This document shows, in pieces, positions 1-11,599 of a stretch of 64,000 nucleotides of DNA (position 1 is its first letter; each line of letters begins with the position of its first letter). The position numbers and the translations under genes are program-made. Source of the DNA: SAR116 cluster bacterium AG-447-A06 (GTDB lineage: Bacteria > Pseudomonadota > Alphaproteobacteria > Puniceispirillales > Puniceispirillaceae); assembly GCA_003212345.1 (NCBI GenBank), contig QCPZ01000008.1, forward strand, positions 1-64,000. Direction: 5' to 3'. The notes under the pieces were generated by a model that was not told where the DNA came from, did not search any database, and saw nothing but the letters and a program-made list of their open reading frames with translations.

Positions 1-2
1 CA

Positions 3-1319
3 ATGGCTGGCATGACGGCTGACCATATGGGTAACATGCCACCAGATTGTATGGCTGGTATGGATGCTGACATGATGGGCGCGTGCCCACCAGAAGCTAT
101 GGCTGGCGCCTACGGTGACATGATGGCAGCGATGCCACCAGAGGCCATCGCCGGCATGGATATGAGCATGCTAACGCAAATTCCTGTTGAAGCTGTTGCT
201 GAAGTGGATTGGGCTAACGTACCACCAGAAGCCATGGATGCAGGTATAGCAGCATTTCAGGAGGCAATTGCAAATGGCTCTAGCCCTGCAGAAGCTTTCG
301 AGATAGGCGGTCAAGCAGCTGATCCATTTATGCCACCAGACATGGGTGACATGAATGCTGACATGATGGGCCAAATGCCTCCAGAAGCCATGGGTAGCAT
401 GAATGCTGACATGATGGGCAATATGCCACCAGAAGCGATGGGCGGTATGACTGCACCGATGATGGAGGCCATGCCACCTCATGCTATGGGCGGTATGACT
501 GCTGATCATATGGGCAACATGCCACCGGAAGCGATGGCCGGTATGGATGGTCCTATGATGCACATGATGCCACCAGAAGCGATGGGCGGTATGGGACCAA
601 TGCATATGGAAATGATGCCGCCACCAGCAATGGCAGGTATGGGTCCAATGCATATGGAGATGATGCCACCACCAGCGATGGCCGGTATGGATGCTGACAT
701 GATGGGCCAGATGCCACCTCATTGCATGGGTGGTATGAATGCCGATCATATGGGCAATATGCCACCTGAAGCTATGGCTGGGATGGACGGACCTATGATG
801 CATATGATGCCACCTGAAGCGATGGGCGGCATGGGACCAATGCATATGGAAATGTGCCCGCCAGACGCTATGGGCGGTATGGGTCCGATGCATATGGAAA
901 TGTGCCCACCAGATGCAGCAGCTGCCATGAGTCCCGCTCAGGCTGAAATGATGCCTGGTGGACCAGGACCAATGGCGGACATGGATGGTGATGGTATGCC
1001 TCCGCCTGCATGGGGGGATGGCGCTGCGGCAGGTGGAAGCCCTCTTGATGGCATGGCTCCGATGGGTGATCCCATGGGTGCACCTCCGATGGGAGGCGAC
1101 CCGATGGGAGATGCTATGGGTGGTCCTCCAATGGGCGGTGACCCAATGGGCGGTGCCCCAATGGGCGGTGAGTTTGATGGAGCAATGGCTGCTATGGATA
1201 CCGCAGCTTCTGCAAATATGGCTGAAGGCATGGAAGCTGCTAATACAGCTGCTGACGCCGCCGACGCTGCGGCAGCTGACGCCCCTGCAGATGACGCTCC
1301 TACTGACGACGTCGTGTAA
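3..1319 (+). CDS. Met-rich repeat protein (16-aa MPPEAM-type repeats), probably truncated at the 5' side by the window edge
   Basis: Open from the window start; consecutive 16-aa units such as NADMMGQMPPEAMGSM / NADMMGNMPPEAMGGM / GPMHMEMMPPPAMAGM; ends TAA, followed by a strong hairpin. Confidence 0.8.
   Translation: MAGMTADHMGNMPPDCMAGMDADMMGACPPEAMAGAYGDMMAAMPPEAIAGMDMSMLTQIPVEAVAEVDWANVPPEAMDAGIAAFQEAIANGSSPAEAFEIGGQAADPFMPPDMGDMNADMMGQMPPEAMGSMNADMMGNMPPEAMGGMTAPMMEAMPPHAMGGMTADHMGNMPPEAMAGMDGPMMHMMPPEAMGGMGPMHMEMMPPPAMAGMGPMHMEMMPPPAMAGMDADMMGQMPPHCMGGMNADHMGNMPPEAMAGMDGPMMHMMPPEAMGGMGPMHMEMCPPDAMGGMGPMHMEMCPPDAAAAMSPAQAEMMPGGPGPMADMDGDGMPPPAWGDGAAAGGSPLDGMAPMGDPMGAPPMGGDPMGDAMGGPPMGGDPMGGAPMGGEFDGAMAAMDTAASANMAEGMEAANTAADAADAAAADAPADDAPTDDVV
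354..929 (+). repeat. 12 consecutive 48-bp (16-aa) coding repeats
   Basis: Twelve in-register 16-residue units counted from NADMMGQMPPEAMGSM to GPMHMEMCPPDAAAAM; further degenerate units lie upstream from about nt 15. Confidence 0.85.
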
Positions 1320-1329
1320 CTTAAACATT

Positions 1330-1359
1330 CTAGCGCCAGTTTTTTCAAACTGGCGCTAG
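1330..1359 (+). terminator. Perfect 13-bp hairpin downstream of the Met-rich gene
   Basis: ctagcgccagttt-tttc-aaactggcgctag; following U tract is weak (ttctct). Confidence 0.6.
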
Positions 1360-1556
1360 TTCTCTCCCTGAGGAAAAGTGGGTCTGTTATCGGGCGCCAT
1401 TAGACCCCAAACCATCCAGTAAACTTTTGGTCAGAGTTACAAGCCTGTGCGCCTTGTGTTTCAACCCTATAATCAATAGCAAAGTTAACAGAGAGAGGCT
1501 CTTTGGTCCCTTGAACCGTGGTCTCCGGTCCGGGAGCCGTTAATTCCAAAAATTGG

Positions 1557-1627
1557 AGCGGCGTGCGGGAATCGAACCCGCGTCTTTAGCTTGGAAGGCT
1601 AAGGTCTTACCACTACACAAACGCCGC
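1557..1627 (-). tRNA. tRNA-Gly(TCC)
   Basis: Reverse complement GCGGCGTTTGTGTAGTGGTAAGACCTTAGCCTTCCAAGCTAAAGACGCGGGTTCGATTCCCGCACGCCGCT; anticodon TCC; CCA encoded at 1556-1554. Confidence 0.95.
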
Positions 1628-1850
1628 ATGTGAGCATCAAGAAGTGTTAAAAAAGTCAACAAACTATTGGCCTATCAAACCGCCGGCTAATGGAGACTTT
1701 AATAATACGTAATATATTTAAGCACCATATAACGGACGTTTGATGATCTTTTACCAGCCAATGTATCTAACACTTGGAACCGTTTAACGGCGGTTCCGGC
1801 TCAATGTTGATGGATATAGCACCCTTGTTCGAAAAATAAAAGGCTTTGGT

Positions 1851-2903
1851 TTATTGTTTTCGTTTTTTGGGTGAGTTAACCCAGCCGCTGAGGTTTTCCA
1901 CAGCGATTTGTTCAATTACCATCATCCCTGCCGGGCTGTCATTGAGGCAAGGAATGTAGGTAAACTTTTCTCCGCCATGTTCGATAAACTCTTCGTGTAG
2001 CTCAATATCGAGTTCGTCCAGCGTTTCCAGACAATCTGCTACAAAACCAGGTGCCATCACCGCGACATGTTTTGTACCGTTTTGAGCCAGTGCAACCACG
2101 CTTTTGTCAGTGTAAGGTTGCAACCATGGTTCCGACCCAAAACGCGATTGGAAAGTAGGATGAAAATGTTCCTCGTCCCATTTTAATTTTTCGCGCAACA
2201 AGCGAGCGGTTTTCATACATTGGCAATGATAGGGATCACCGGACACAAAATAGCTTTTTGGAATACCATGGAATGACACAACTAGATCATCCGGCTTTCC
2301 GTTTTGCTTTATCGAGGCCAGCACAGAGTCTGCTAAAGCCTCAATGTATACAGGATGATCATGCCATGGCGGTACAGTGCGAATGGCGGGTTGCCATCTT
2401 AAACCAAGCGCCCATTTGAAAACCTCATCATTCACGGTCGCCGTAGTTGATGCGGCATACTGTGGATACAGTGGCATCACCAAAATTTGGCTGCATCCGG
2501 CGTCTTGCAGCTTTTGCATTTGATGGTGGATTGAGGGGTTGCCATATCGCATGGCATAATCGGTTATTAGATCATCGTTTTGAAAGCTTTTTGCCACATG
2601 TTTGGCCTGCAGGCGGGTGATCTTGCGAAGAGGCGATCCGTCTGGGTCATCTTTCAGCCAGATGCGCGCGTAGGCGTCGCCAGATTTACGAGGTCGGACA
2701 TTTAAAATAATGCCATTGAGAATGATCCACCAGAGAAGGCGTTGTACTTCGATGACCCGGCGGTCTGACAAAAACTGTTTTAAATAGCGGCGCATCGATT
2801 TGGTATCAGTGCCATCGGGCGTGCCAAGATTAACAAGCAATAAGCCCGTTTTTCCTCTACCGAAAAATTCTGGATGGTCGGGCGGGACAGGGGTGATAGG
2901 CAT
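1851..2903 (-). CDS. hemH: Ferrochelatase
   Basis: GKTGLLLVNLGTPDG..., SFHGIPKSYFVSGDPYHCQC..., APGFVADCLETLDELDIE motifs. Confidence 0.95.
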   Translation of the reverse strand: MPITPVPPDHPEFFGRGKTGLLLVNLGTPDGTDTKSMRRYLKQFLSDRRVIEVQRLLWWIILNGIILNVRPRKSGDAYARIWLKDDPDGSPLRKITRLQAKHVAKSFQNDDLITDYAMRYGNPSIHHQMQKLQDAGCSQILVMPLYPQYAASTTATVNDEVFKWALGLRWQPAIRTVPPWHDHPVYIEALADSVLASIKQNGKPDDLVVSFHGIPKSYFVSGDPYHCQCMKTARLLREKLKWDEEHFHPTFQSRFGSEPWLQPYTDKSVVALAQNGTKHVAVMAPGFVADCLETLDELDIELHEEFIEHGGEKFTYIPCLNDSPAGMMVIEQIAVENLSGWVNSPKKRKQ

Positions 2904-3414
2904 GATTTTATTCCATCAATAGCGCGTAATTAAAAAAATACCGACGCGCTTTTGTAAAGTGCGCCGATCAAAACTGGGAATAGCAGCGTAAAAAACCCCG
3001 GTTTATTTTGATAATGTAAGGTTAGGGATAATTAAATTCTAGTCCCCACACTAAAACGTAATTGTTTTGTTTGTCTAATCAGCACAATTATCCATCCGTT
3101 GAGCCAACAGGACTATTCAATTGGGCGTGAGGATGCCGGCCTGCTTGTCGCTCAAGTTCAATAAATGTCCTGTAGCGGCTCTCGTCTTTCAACTTATTCA
3201 GCCTACTTTTGAATATCCCGTTATAATCCAAAACGGTTCTCCAGAACATCCAATAAAAATTGCCTTAATTATGGCAACACAAAAGAACGTTATGCCTGAC
3301 GACACACTAGTTATGGTAACATTACAGAAGTTAGGAAAGTGAATTCATGCCAAAATATCATGCTGCTTTCAATGCGACATCCAGTCTCGCTCTAGTCGAT
3401 GAAATTGCCGCTAT

Positions 3415-3618
3415 TTACCTGCTCTGTTTGAAGGTTTTTTGCCGCTTCCGCGATTGCGGAACGACCTCCAATGTGATGAGAGCGCAATTTATCAATTGTT
3501 TTCCAACATGTTCAAAGTTCACTGTTACATTCATTCCCACAATTGACTGAATTTGACCGAGCCCCCATTCGGGTTGTTTTGGATGAATTACAAAATCACC
3601 TAGGTTGAAGTAAAGCAC
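3415..3618 (-). CDS. DUF3553-like small protein
   Basis: LGDFVIHPKQPEWGLGQIQSIVGMNVTVNFEHVGKQLI resembles the DUF3553 pattern. Confidence 0.65.
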   Translation of the reverse strand: MLYFNLGDFVIHPKQPEWGLGQIQSIVGMNVTVNFEHVGKQLINCALITLEVVPQSRKRQKTFKQSR

Positions 3619-3963
3619 GCTGTCCTACCCTCTCACTCGTAAAACAATATAAAACCCAACTTATTTTGACATCAATTATAATTTTTCCCACCCTTTTCGG
3701 GGCGGACAGGGATAGACCTCTCATGCTCTCTTAAACTAATGATTACCTCTGCATACCCAGTGCTGCAAATAAACTGGTCAGGTAATAGCCTAATTATAAA
3801 TCACGCCTGCGTGGTTAACTTTTTTGTGATGTTTTTTGTTGGTTGAGCAAAATAAGGTCAACATACTCTGGGAAAAACCCTTGCAGAATGCAATGAATCG
3901 GTGTAATTCACAGCGCACTTTTAAGGTTTCAAACCACTTGTATTTGATTGCGAAGGTAATGAA

Positions 3964-4533
3964 ATGAAAAATAAGTCGGCAAAGTCTAAGTCAGAAAATA
4001 TTACCCTACCAGTTGGCGTGATGGAGAAGGGATCTTCTGTCAAGGGTGGCTCTGACAAAGCGAGAGCTAAGAAGTCCGGTGTTGAAAAAATCAACAAGGT
4101 AAGGTCGGGTGCCATCGCACAAAATATGCTTCCTGAAGATTACCGGCCAAGCGAAGACGAAGAGTTTATGAACCCGATGCAGCTATTGTATTTCCAGTGT
4201 AAACTGGAAGCTTGGAAGGCAGAATTGTTGGATGATGCTAACGGCACGATTACTGGTCTTTCGCAGGAAAATTTGCACCAACCCGATCAAATGGACCGGG
4301 CTCAAATTGAAAGCAATGCAGCGCTCGACCTTAGAACAAGGGATCGGGAGCGTAAGCTTTTACAAAAAATTGAGGCGGCGCTGCGCCGCATAGAGGATGG
4401 TAATTATGGCTATTGTATCGAAACGGATGAACCGATCAACCTGCGCCGTTTAGAGGCCAGGCCGATCGCATCATTAAGCTTGCATGCGCAAGAACGCCAT
4501 GAACGCATGGAGCGGGTGCACCGCGACGACTAA
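3964..4533 (+). CDS. dksA: DksA/TraR family transcriptional regulator, zinc-cysteine-poor variant
   Basis: LPEDYRPSEDEEFMNPMQLLYFQCKLEAWKAELL and IEDGNYGYCIETDEPINLRRLEARPIASLSLHAQERHER. Confidence 0.9.
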   Translation: MKNKSAKSKSENITLPVGVMEKGSSVKGGSDKARAKKSGVEKINKVRSGAIAQNMLPEDYRPSEDEEFMNPMQLLYFQCKLEAWKAELLDDANGTITGLSQENLHQPDQMDRAQIESNAALDLRTRDRERKLLQKIEAALRRIEDGNYGYCIETDEPINLRRLEARPIASLSLHAQERHERMERVHRDD

Positions 4534-4542
4534 AATCCCTCC

Positions 4543-4566
4543 AGCGGTTTTCGACTGCTTTTTTTT
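4543..4566 (+). terminator. Rho-independent terminator of the dksA-like gene
   Basis: agcggt-tttcg-actgct followed by a T run. Confidence 0.6.
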
Positions 4567-4754
4567 GTGCCCACCCGATTGTCCCTTTTCTGTCAGATTG
4601 CTCGGAAGTGAGGAGGGCATAATTACAATAGCTTCGACTGCGGATACCCTAAAAATTTGATTTTAACTGGGTCTTTTTTGATAACGCATTCATAGAGTGC
4701 GAAACTCAAAACGGCGCGATCAGTTACACAGCACAACTTAACGTTTGACAAAAA

Positions 4755-4799
4755 GAACAAAACATGAAAATTTACTTGCAATAAGAACAAAACAAGTAC
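4755..4799 (+). promoter_or_regulatory. Two SOS-box-like direct repeats upstream of recA
   Basis: GAAC-N7-GAAA (4755-4769) and GAAC-N7-GTAC (4785-4799), 30 bp apart; compare the alphaproteobacterial LexA motif GTTCN7GTTC. Confidence 0.4.
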
Positions 4800-4957
4800 A
4801 TAAAAAGTGACAATATAAATTTAGACCAAAACTATGAGCATGGGGCGGCGATAATGCAGCCCCTGCAGAGAACGAGTAGCAAAACTCTACGCTTGTAAGA
4901 TAAGTTTTAATACAAGCGTGGACAGGGGCAAATGGTTGTGCAAGTAAGGAGGCTTAG

Positions 4958-6056
4958 ATGGATGGTGCTGTGGTGGATATCAAAATGAAAAATGATGAAA
5001 AGAACAAGGCGCTTGAGGCAGCCATTGGGCAAATTGAAAAGGCCTTTGGTAAAGGTTCGGTTATGAAACTGGGCCAGAGAGAGTCTGCGGTTGACGTGCA
5101 AGCCATTTCCACAGGGTCTCTTGGTCTTGATATAGGACTTGGTATTGGCGGTTTTCCAAAAGGTCGTATAATTGAAATTTATGGGCCTGAGTCATCAGGA
5201 AAAACAACGCTTGCGCTTCATGCTGTTGCAGAAGCCCAAAAGGAAGGTGGTACATGCGCCTTTGTTGATGCTGAGCATGCTCTTGATCCGGTTTATGCGC
5301 GCAAACTAGGTGTTAATATTGATGACCTGCTGATCTCGCAGCCAGACGCGGGTGAGCAGGCATTGGAAATCACTGATACGCTTGTGCGCTCGGGTGCGGT
5401 CGATGTACTTGTTGTCGACTCTGTTGCAGCGTTGGTACCGCGTGCGGAATTAGAAGGTGAAATGGGTGATCACCATGTTGGGCTTCATGCGCGTTTGATG
5501 AGCCAGGCATTAAGAAAGCTAACCTCATCAATTGCTCGTTCTAACTGTTTGGTGATCTTTATAAACCAGATTAGACTTAAAATTGGTGTCATGTTCGGAA
5601 ATCCAGAGACCACAACAGGTGGTAATGCGCTGAAATTCTACGCGTCGGTTCGTTTAGATATTCGACGTATTGGCGCGATTAAGGATCGTGACGAAGTGGT
5701 TGGTAACCAGACCCGCGTGAAAGTGGTGAAAAACAAAGTTGCTGCCCCGTTCCGCACAATCGAATTCGATATTATGTATGGCGAAGGTATCTCTAAAATG
5801 GGTGAGTTGTTGGATTTGGGGGGTGGCCGCCGGTATTGTTGATAAATCTGGAGCATGGATTTCCTATAATGGCCAGCGGATTGGACAAGGTCGCGAAAAT
5901 GCAAAGGCATTTCTTCGTGAAAATCCAGAACTTGCAAATGAGATAGAAAGCGCAATTCGGCAGAATGCAGGTCTTGTTGGCGATCAGTTGCTTGATAATT
6001 CAATTGCCGACAGTGATGCCGCGCAAGTGCCAGTTTCGCCCGATTTACCCGAATAG
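4958..6056 (+). pseudogene. recA: Recombinase A, split by an apparent +1 frameshift at 5818-5823
   Basis: 294-aa ORF is RecA up to ...[14 protein letters not shown], then GGRRYC*; RecA resumes in another frame as ...[35 protein letters not shown]. Confidence 0.9.
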
Positions 6057-6429
6057 GGGTTTTGGATAGAGGTGTGAGTCCAAAGTTATTAAGAAATAAC
6101 GACTTTTGAAAATTTGACAATAAAGCTAGTGCCGGCTTGCCCTGCTTGCCCTACTATTTATTTTAGTTTTCTGAAATGAGTCGTAATTAATGGGCTCGTT
6201 TAGTGCAGGGACTTTCATATAATCATTTGTAATATAAAAAGCCTGCTTATAGCGTAACTTCAACTAGACAGACCCCTCTGTGGCGGGTAGATAATTGCGG
6301 ATAGAGTCATGACAGCTTGTTAATGCTAAGTCGTTGAGAATGGTAAACAACCATTTGCGTCACAATATTTTAAGAAAGCTGTTGATATACATGTATCCGT
6401 GAAACAGACGCAGTGTAAGGGGCAGTCTC

Positions 6430-9081
6430 ATGTCGAGTGTGAATGATATTCGTGCCACTTTTCTAGAGTATTTTGCAAAGAACGGTCATCAGGTTGTGGC
6501 GTCCAGCCCTCTTGTTCCACAAAATGATCCCACCTTGATGTTCGCTAACTCTGGCATGGTGCAGTTCAAAAATCTTTTTACCGGTCTCGAAACAAGGGAT
6601 TATGTGAAGGCTTCAACTTCGCAGAAATGCGTGCGGGCAGGTGGCAAGCACAATGATCTTGAAAACGTTGGATACACCGCCCGGCACCACACATTTTTTG
6701 AAATGCTTGGTAATTTTTCTTTCGGCGATTATTTCAAGGAGAACGCTATTGAGCTTGCGTGGAATCTAATCACCAAGGAATATGCCCTTGAACCGAAAAA
6801 GCTGCTTGTCACGGTATATCACGAAGATGAAGACGCCGCGAACTTATGGAAAAAGATTGCTGGTCTTGACGATGATCGCATTATTCGGATTGCAACCTCG
6901 GACAATTTTTGGGCAATGGGTGATACCGGTCCTTGCGGTCCCTGTTCGGAAATTTTTTATGATCATGGTGATCATATACCTGGTGGACCACCCGGTTCGC
7001 CTGATGAGGATGGGGATCGTTTTATTGAAATTTGGAATCTGGTCTTCATGCAGTTCGAACAGATGCCGGATAAACGAATTAATTTGCCACGGCCTTCAAT
7101 TGACACAGGCATGGGTCTGGAAAGAATTGCAGCAGTTCTGCAGGATAAACACGACAATTATGACATTGACCTCATGCGGGCGTTAATCGTAGCGTCGGCT
7201 GAAGTTTCGGGTACCACAGCTGATGGTGACCACAATATATCACATCGAGTGGTTGCTGATCATTTGAGGGCTTCATCTTTCCTCATCGCTGATGGTGTGC
7301 TGCCATCTAATGAAGGACGCGGGTATGTGCTACGGCGCATTATGCGGCGAGCGATGCGGCATATTCATCAGATGGGGTGTGTCGACCCGACTATGTACCG
7401 GCTGGTACCAGCACTGCTTGCTGAAATGGGCACACAATATGGCGAGCTCGGTCGGGCGCAATCGCTAATAACCGAAACGCTGAAGCTAGAAGAGACTCGG
7501 TTTAAGGAAACGCTTGGCCGGGGCTTGCGTATCCTAAATGATGAGGTGTCTGGCAAATCATCAGGTGGCACGTTGGATGGGACAACTGCTTTCAAACTCT
7601 ATGATACGTTTGGCTTTCCGCTTGATTTGACCCAAGACTTTCTCCGTGGCTATGGCTGGCAGGTTGATATTGACGGGTTCAACTCTGCTATGGAGGAACA
7701 AAAGGCGACCGCACGAAGGGCTTGGAGCGGTTCGGGCGATAGTGCAACTGAGAGAATTTGGATGGATTTGTCGCAAACGTTGGAGCCCACTGAATTTCTA
7801 GGGTACAGCTCAGATACTGCTGAAGCGGTAGTTACCGCACTTGTGTTTGAAAATACGGAGATTGAGTCTCTTGGCAAAGGTGGAAATGCCCGCATGTTGG
7901 TCAATCAAACGCCATTCTATGCAGAGTCAGGTGGCCAGGTCGGTGATGTTGGGACGGTTACTTGGGATGGTGGCTTGGCGCGGATCACCGATACGAAAAA
8001 AACCCCATCAGGAATTTTTGTCCATCAAATTGATATTGTTTCTGGCACGCTGGTAAAAGGACAAGATGTTCGCTTGCAAATAGATGTAGCGCGCCGTCTT
8101 AGATTGCGGGCCAACCATTCAGCAACACATTTGTTGCATGAGGCTTTGCGCCTCGTTCTTGGTGACCATGTTGCGCAAAAAGGATCGCTCGTCAACCCAG
8201 ATCGCTTGCGCTTTGATTTTTCTCACCAGAAAGCGGTTTCGGCTGATGAACTGGATCGGGTGCAGCAAATTGTGAATGAGCGGATCAGGATGAATTCAGA
8301 TGTAACAACCCGTATTATGACGCCTAATGCTGCGATTGAGCTGGGGGCTTTAGCACTGTTTGGTGAAAAATATGGCGATGAAGTAAGGGTTGTGCAAATG
8401 GGTGGCATGGCCTCTGATGACATGAATAAAGCTTGGTCGGTTGAATTGTGTGGTGGCACACATGTGGAGCGTACCGGCGATATTAGCCTGCTAAAAATCA
8501 TTTCGGAGTCAGCCGTCGCTGGAGGTGTTCGCCGGATTGAGGCAGTCACCCATCAAGGAGCTATTGAATGGATTGATGCCCGTGATGCCATTTTGACGAA
8601 AACTGCTGATCTGTTGAAGGTCGCTCCCGAGCAGCTTTCTGAACGTGTGGCCCAGCTTGTTGAAGATCGAAAAAAGGCTGAGCGCGATATAAGCCAATTG
8701 CGACGGAAAATTGCGGCCGGTGGTGCCGGTAACGGGGCAGGCACTGGAATTGGCCGCGAAGTTATCAATGGTGTGACGTTTGTTGGGCGCTTGCTTGAAA
8801 ACACACCAGCACGCGAATTGAAATCAATGGCAGATGAAATAAAATCTTCGCTTGAAAAAGCAGTTATCTGTCTTGTCGCGACTGATGCTGGCAAGGCGTC
8901 AATTGTGGTGGCGGTTTCCGCTGATATAACCGATCAGAAAAATGCGATTGACCTTGTAAAAATTGGTTCTGCTGTGCTTGGCGGCGGCGGCGGCGGCGGG
9001 CGTTCAGATATGGCTCAGGCTGGGGGGCCGAATGCTCATAAGGCGGCCGATGCTCTAAAGGCGGTTTCGGCCGCATTATAG
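6430..9081 (+). CDS. alaS: Alanyl-tRNA synthetase
   Basis: Full-length Ala[41 protein letters not shown]..., [25 protein letters not shown]. Confidence 0.97.
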   Translation: MSSVNDIRATFLEYFAKNGHQVVASSPLVPQNDPTLMFANSGMVQFKNLFTGLETRDYVKASTSQKCVRAGGKHNDLENVGYTARHHTFFEMLGNFSFGDYFKENAIELAWNLITKEYALEPKKLLVTVYHEDEDAANLWKKIAGLDDDRIIRIATSDNFWAMGDTGPCGPCSEIFYDHGDHIPGGPPGSPDEDGDRFIEIWNLVFMQFEQMPDKRINLPRPSIDTGMGLERIAAVLQDKHDNYDIDLMRALIVASAEVSGTTADGDHNISHRVVADHLRASSFLIADGVLPSNEGRGYVLRRIMRRAMRHIHQMGCVDPTMYRLVPALLAEMGTQYGELGRAQSLITETLKLEETRFKETLGRGLRILNDEVSGKSSGGTLDGTTAFKLYDTFGFPLDLTQDFLRGYGWQVDIDGFNSAMEEQKATARRAWSGSGDSATERIWMDLSQTLEPTEFLGYSSDTAEAVVTALVFENTEIESLGKGGNARMLVNQTPFYAESGGQVGDVGTVTWDGGLARITDTKKTPSGIFVHQIDIVSGTLVKGQDVRLQIDVARRLRLRANHSATHLLHEALRLVLGDHVAQKGSLVNPDRLRFDFSHQKAVSADELDRVQQIVNERIRMNSDVTTRIMTPNAAIELGALALFGEKYGDEVRVVQMGGMASDDMNKAWSVELCGGTHVERTGDISLLKIISESAVAGGVRRIEAVTHQGAIEWIDARDAILTKTADLLKVAPEQLSERVAQLVEDRKKAERDISQLRRKIAAGGAGNGAGTGIGREVINGVTFVGRLLENTPARELKSMADEIKSSLEKAVICLVATDAGKASIVVAVSADITDQKNAIDLVKIGSAVLGGGGGGGRSDMAQAGGPNAHKAADALKAVSAAL

Positions 9082-9181
9082 TTACCTTAACAACCTATCG
9101 GCCTGCTGATCAGTCCGTTTGTTAGTTTTGCCCGAACCCAAAGGACGGCGTTCTGGTGATCAAAGGAAAAAGGCATAAAAC

Positions 9182-11413
9182 ATGGTAGACACATTTTACC
9201 CTGATCTCATTTATACCAAGGTCGACGAAGCGCCCGAACTTGCAAGCGTTTCACTTTTGCCAATAATTAACCGTTTTGTGAGAGCAGCCGGATTAACCAT
9301 TGGTCGCCGCGATATTTCCCTCGCAGGGCGTGTGATTGCCGCTTTTCCAGATTATCTAAGCGAGGCTCAGCGCAAGTCGGATGATCTTGCCGAACTTGGT
9401 GAATGGGTAAAAAAACCTGAGGCTAATGTGATAAAGCTACCAAATATTTCAGCGTCAATACCGCAACTATTGGCTTGCATTAAAGAATTACAAGCACAGG
9501 GTTATCGTTTACCTGATTACCCTGTTGTGCCTAAAAATGATGAAGAACGGTCCGTAGCCGCGCGTTATGACGCGATTAAGGGTAGTGCGGTCAACCCAGT
9601 TCTGCGTGAGGGTAATTCTGATCGGCGCAGTGCGCCTGCTGTCAAGATATATGCTCAAAACAACCCGCATTCGATGGGCCTCTGGGACTCTGGGTCAAAA
9701 ACCCATGTATCGGCCATGTCATCGGGTGACTTTTTTTCGAACGAAAAATCAGCCACACTGACCGCTACCCAAGCTGGCACCGCAAGAATTGAATTTGAAG
9801 AGGACAATGGTAACATCACCATTTTGAAAGACGGACTGAATTTAAAAGCCGGCACTGTTGTCGACGCGTCTTTTATGAGTGCTCGGGCATTACGGGTGTT
9901 TTTGCGTGAACAGCTGGCTGAAGCAAAACAAATGGGCACTTTGTTCTCAGTGCATCTAAAAGCAACCATGATGAAAGTATCAGACCCAATTATTTTTGGT
10001 CATGCGGTTGCCATTTTATTGGAAGATTTCGCTCGAGATAATGGCGCAATATTGGATGAACTGGGAATAGATTATCAGCTAGGTCTCAGTGATCTTGAGG
10101 CTCGTATTGCTACCCTGCCAGCAGCGACACGCAGCGAATTGGAAGGGGGTTTAATCACTTGCTTTGCAAAAAATCCACCGCTTTACATGGTTAATTCAGA
10201 CAAAGGTTTGAGTAACTTCCACGTTTCATCCGATGTGATTATAGATGCATCGATGCCAGCTCTGATTAGGGCTGGTGGGAAAGGCTGGGGGCCAGATGGC
10301 AGCGCGCAAGATTGCAAATGCGTTATTCCTGATAATTCCTATGCACCGATTTATGACGAAACTATAAAATTTTTTAAAAAAAATGGTTCGTTAGATCCAA
10401 AAACTGCAGGGTCTGTTTCCAATGTTGGCCTTATGGCCCAAAAGGCTGAGGAATACGGGTCGCACTCTACAACCTTTCAAATGGCCGGGGTTGGCGTAGT
10501 TCGCTATATTTTGGCTAATGGTGAAATTCTGCATGAGCATCGCGTTGAAAAGGGCGATATCTGGCGATCATCTAGCACGAATAAGGTACCGATTGAAGAT
10601 TGGGTTCGGTTGGGGCTAGCTCGCCAGAGGGCAACAGGAGCAGAAGCTGTCTTCTGGTTAAATGAAGACCGGCCGCACGACAGGGAAATCATAGTCTATG
10701 TCAAAGCCATTCTGGAGCAACTCGGTGTGGAGGAGTCATCAGTCAAAATCATGGCGCCCCGCGCGGCAACAAGGTTTTCACTTGAGACAATTACCGCGGG
10801 TAAGGATTGCATCTCAATCACTGGCAATGTGCTTCGTGATTATTTGACTGATCTGTTTCCCATCCTTGAGCTTGGGACATCGGCGAAGATGCTGTCTGTT
10901 GTTAAGCTAATGAACGGTGGTGGCATGTTTGAAACAGGGGCAGGTGGATCTGCACCTAAACATGTTCAGCAATTGGTCGAAGAAGGGCATTTGCGCTGGG
11001 ACTCGCTCGGTGAGTTTTGTGCACTTGGTGAGTCTTTGAATTTTATTGCCGAATCCTCGGGTAACAAAAAAGCTGGTGTGCTGGGCAAGGCTGTTGATAT
11101 GGCTACTCAGATGGTATTAGAAAATGATAAATCGCCAGCCCGCCATGTTGGGCAAACTGATACCCGTGATAGCCATTTCTACTTCGCTCTTTATTGGGCG
11201 GAGGCTCTCGCCTCACAAACTGAAGATAAGGAATTGGCAGACCATTTCACCAAATTGGCTAACATGCTTCGTGACCATGAAACTAAAATCTCCACTGAAC
11301 TCGCCTCAACCCAAGGCCAGCCATGCGATCTTGGCGGTTACTATCATGCCGCCGATGATAAGGTAGGAAATGTCATGCGGCCCAGTGCAACACTAAATAG
11401 CATCATTGGCTAA
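9182..11413 (+). CDS. icd: NADP-dependent isocitrate dehydrogenase, monomeric type
   Basis: 743 aa; [57 protein letters not shown] typical of monomeric IDH. Confidence 0.95.
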   Translation: MVDTFYPDLIYTKVDEAPELASVSLLPIINRFVRAAGLTIGRRDISLAGRVIAAFPDYLSEAQRKSDDLAELGEWVKKPEANVIKLPNISASIPQLLACIKELQAQGYRLPDYPVVPKNDEERSVAARYDAIKGSAVNPVLREGNSDRRSAPAVKIYAQNNPHSMGLWDSGSKTHVSAMSSGDFFSNEKSATLTATQAGTARIEFEEDNGNITILKDGLNLKAGTVVDASFMSARALRVFLREQLAEAKQMGTLFSVHLKATMMKVSDPIIFGHAVAILLEDFARDNGAILDELGIDYQLGLSDLEARIATLPAATRSELEGGLITCFAKNPPLYMVNSDKGLSNFHVSSDVIIDASMPALIRAGGKGWGPDGSAQDCKCVIPDNSYAPIYDETIKFFKKNGSLDPKTAGSVSNVGLMAQKAEEYGSHSTTFQMAGVGVVRYILANGEILHEHRVEKGDIWRSSSTNKVPIEDWVRLGLARQRATGAEAVFWLNEDRPHDREIIVYVKAILEQLGVEESSVKIMAPRAATRFSLETITAGKDCISITGNVLRDYLTDLFPILELGTSAKMLSVVKLMNGGGMFETGAGGSAPKHVQQLVEEGHLRWDSLGEFCALGESLNFIAESSGNKKAGVLGKAVDMATQMVLENDKSPARHVGQTDTRDSHFYFALYWAEALASQTEDKELADHFTKLANMLRDHETKISTELASTQGQPCDLGGYYHAADDKVGNVMRPSATLNSIIG

Positions 11414-11599
11414 CATGCTTCGGCAATAAGTAAGTGCTCTTCCTGAAAATAAGTCCTCGAGGGAAATCCTGTTTTTTGACGGGGAATGATCCTTGCAATG
11501 ACAACCCGTAAATGCGTTTTCTAACGGGCAGGGCGACTCGGTGTTTTTTTATTATTAGCTTTGCAACTCTATCTTTCTTTGACGTTGGATAGGTTGCAA

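Noticed and set aside
171-1328. 385-aa minus-strand ORF and several shorter antisense ORFs (506-700, 746-928, 938-1348)
   Set aside because: Antisense of the Met-rich repeat gene. The repeat codons lack stops in other frames, giving low-complexity His/Ser/Ile artefacts; forward-frame composition and the terminator support the + strand gene.
3121-3342. 73-aa ORF after the hemH promoter region
   Set aside because: TTG start, no recognisable domain and no convincing RBS; left unannotated.
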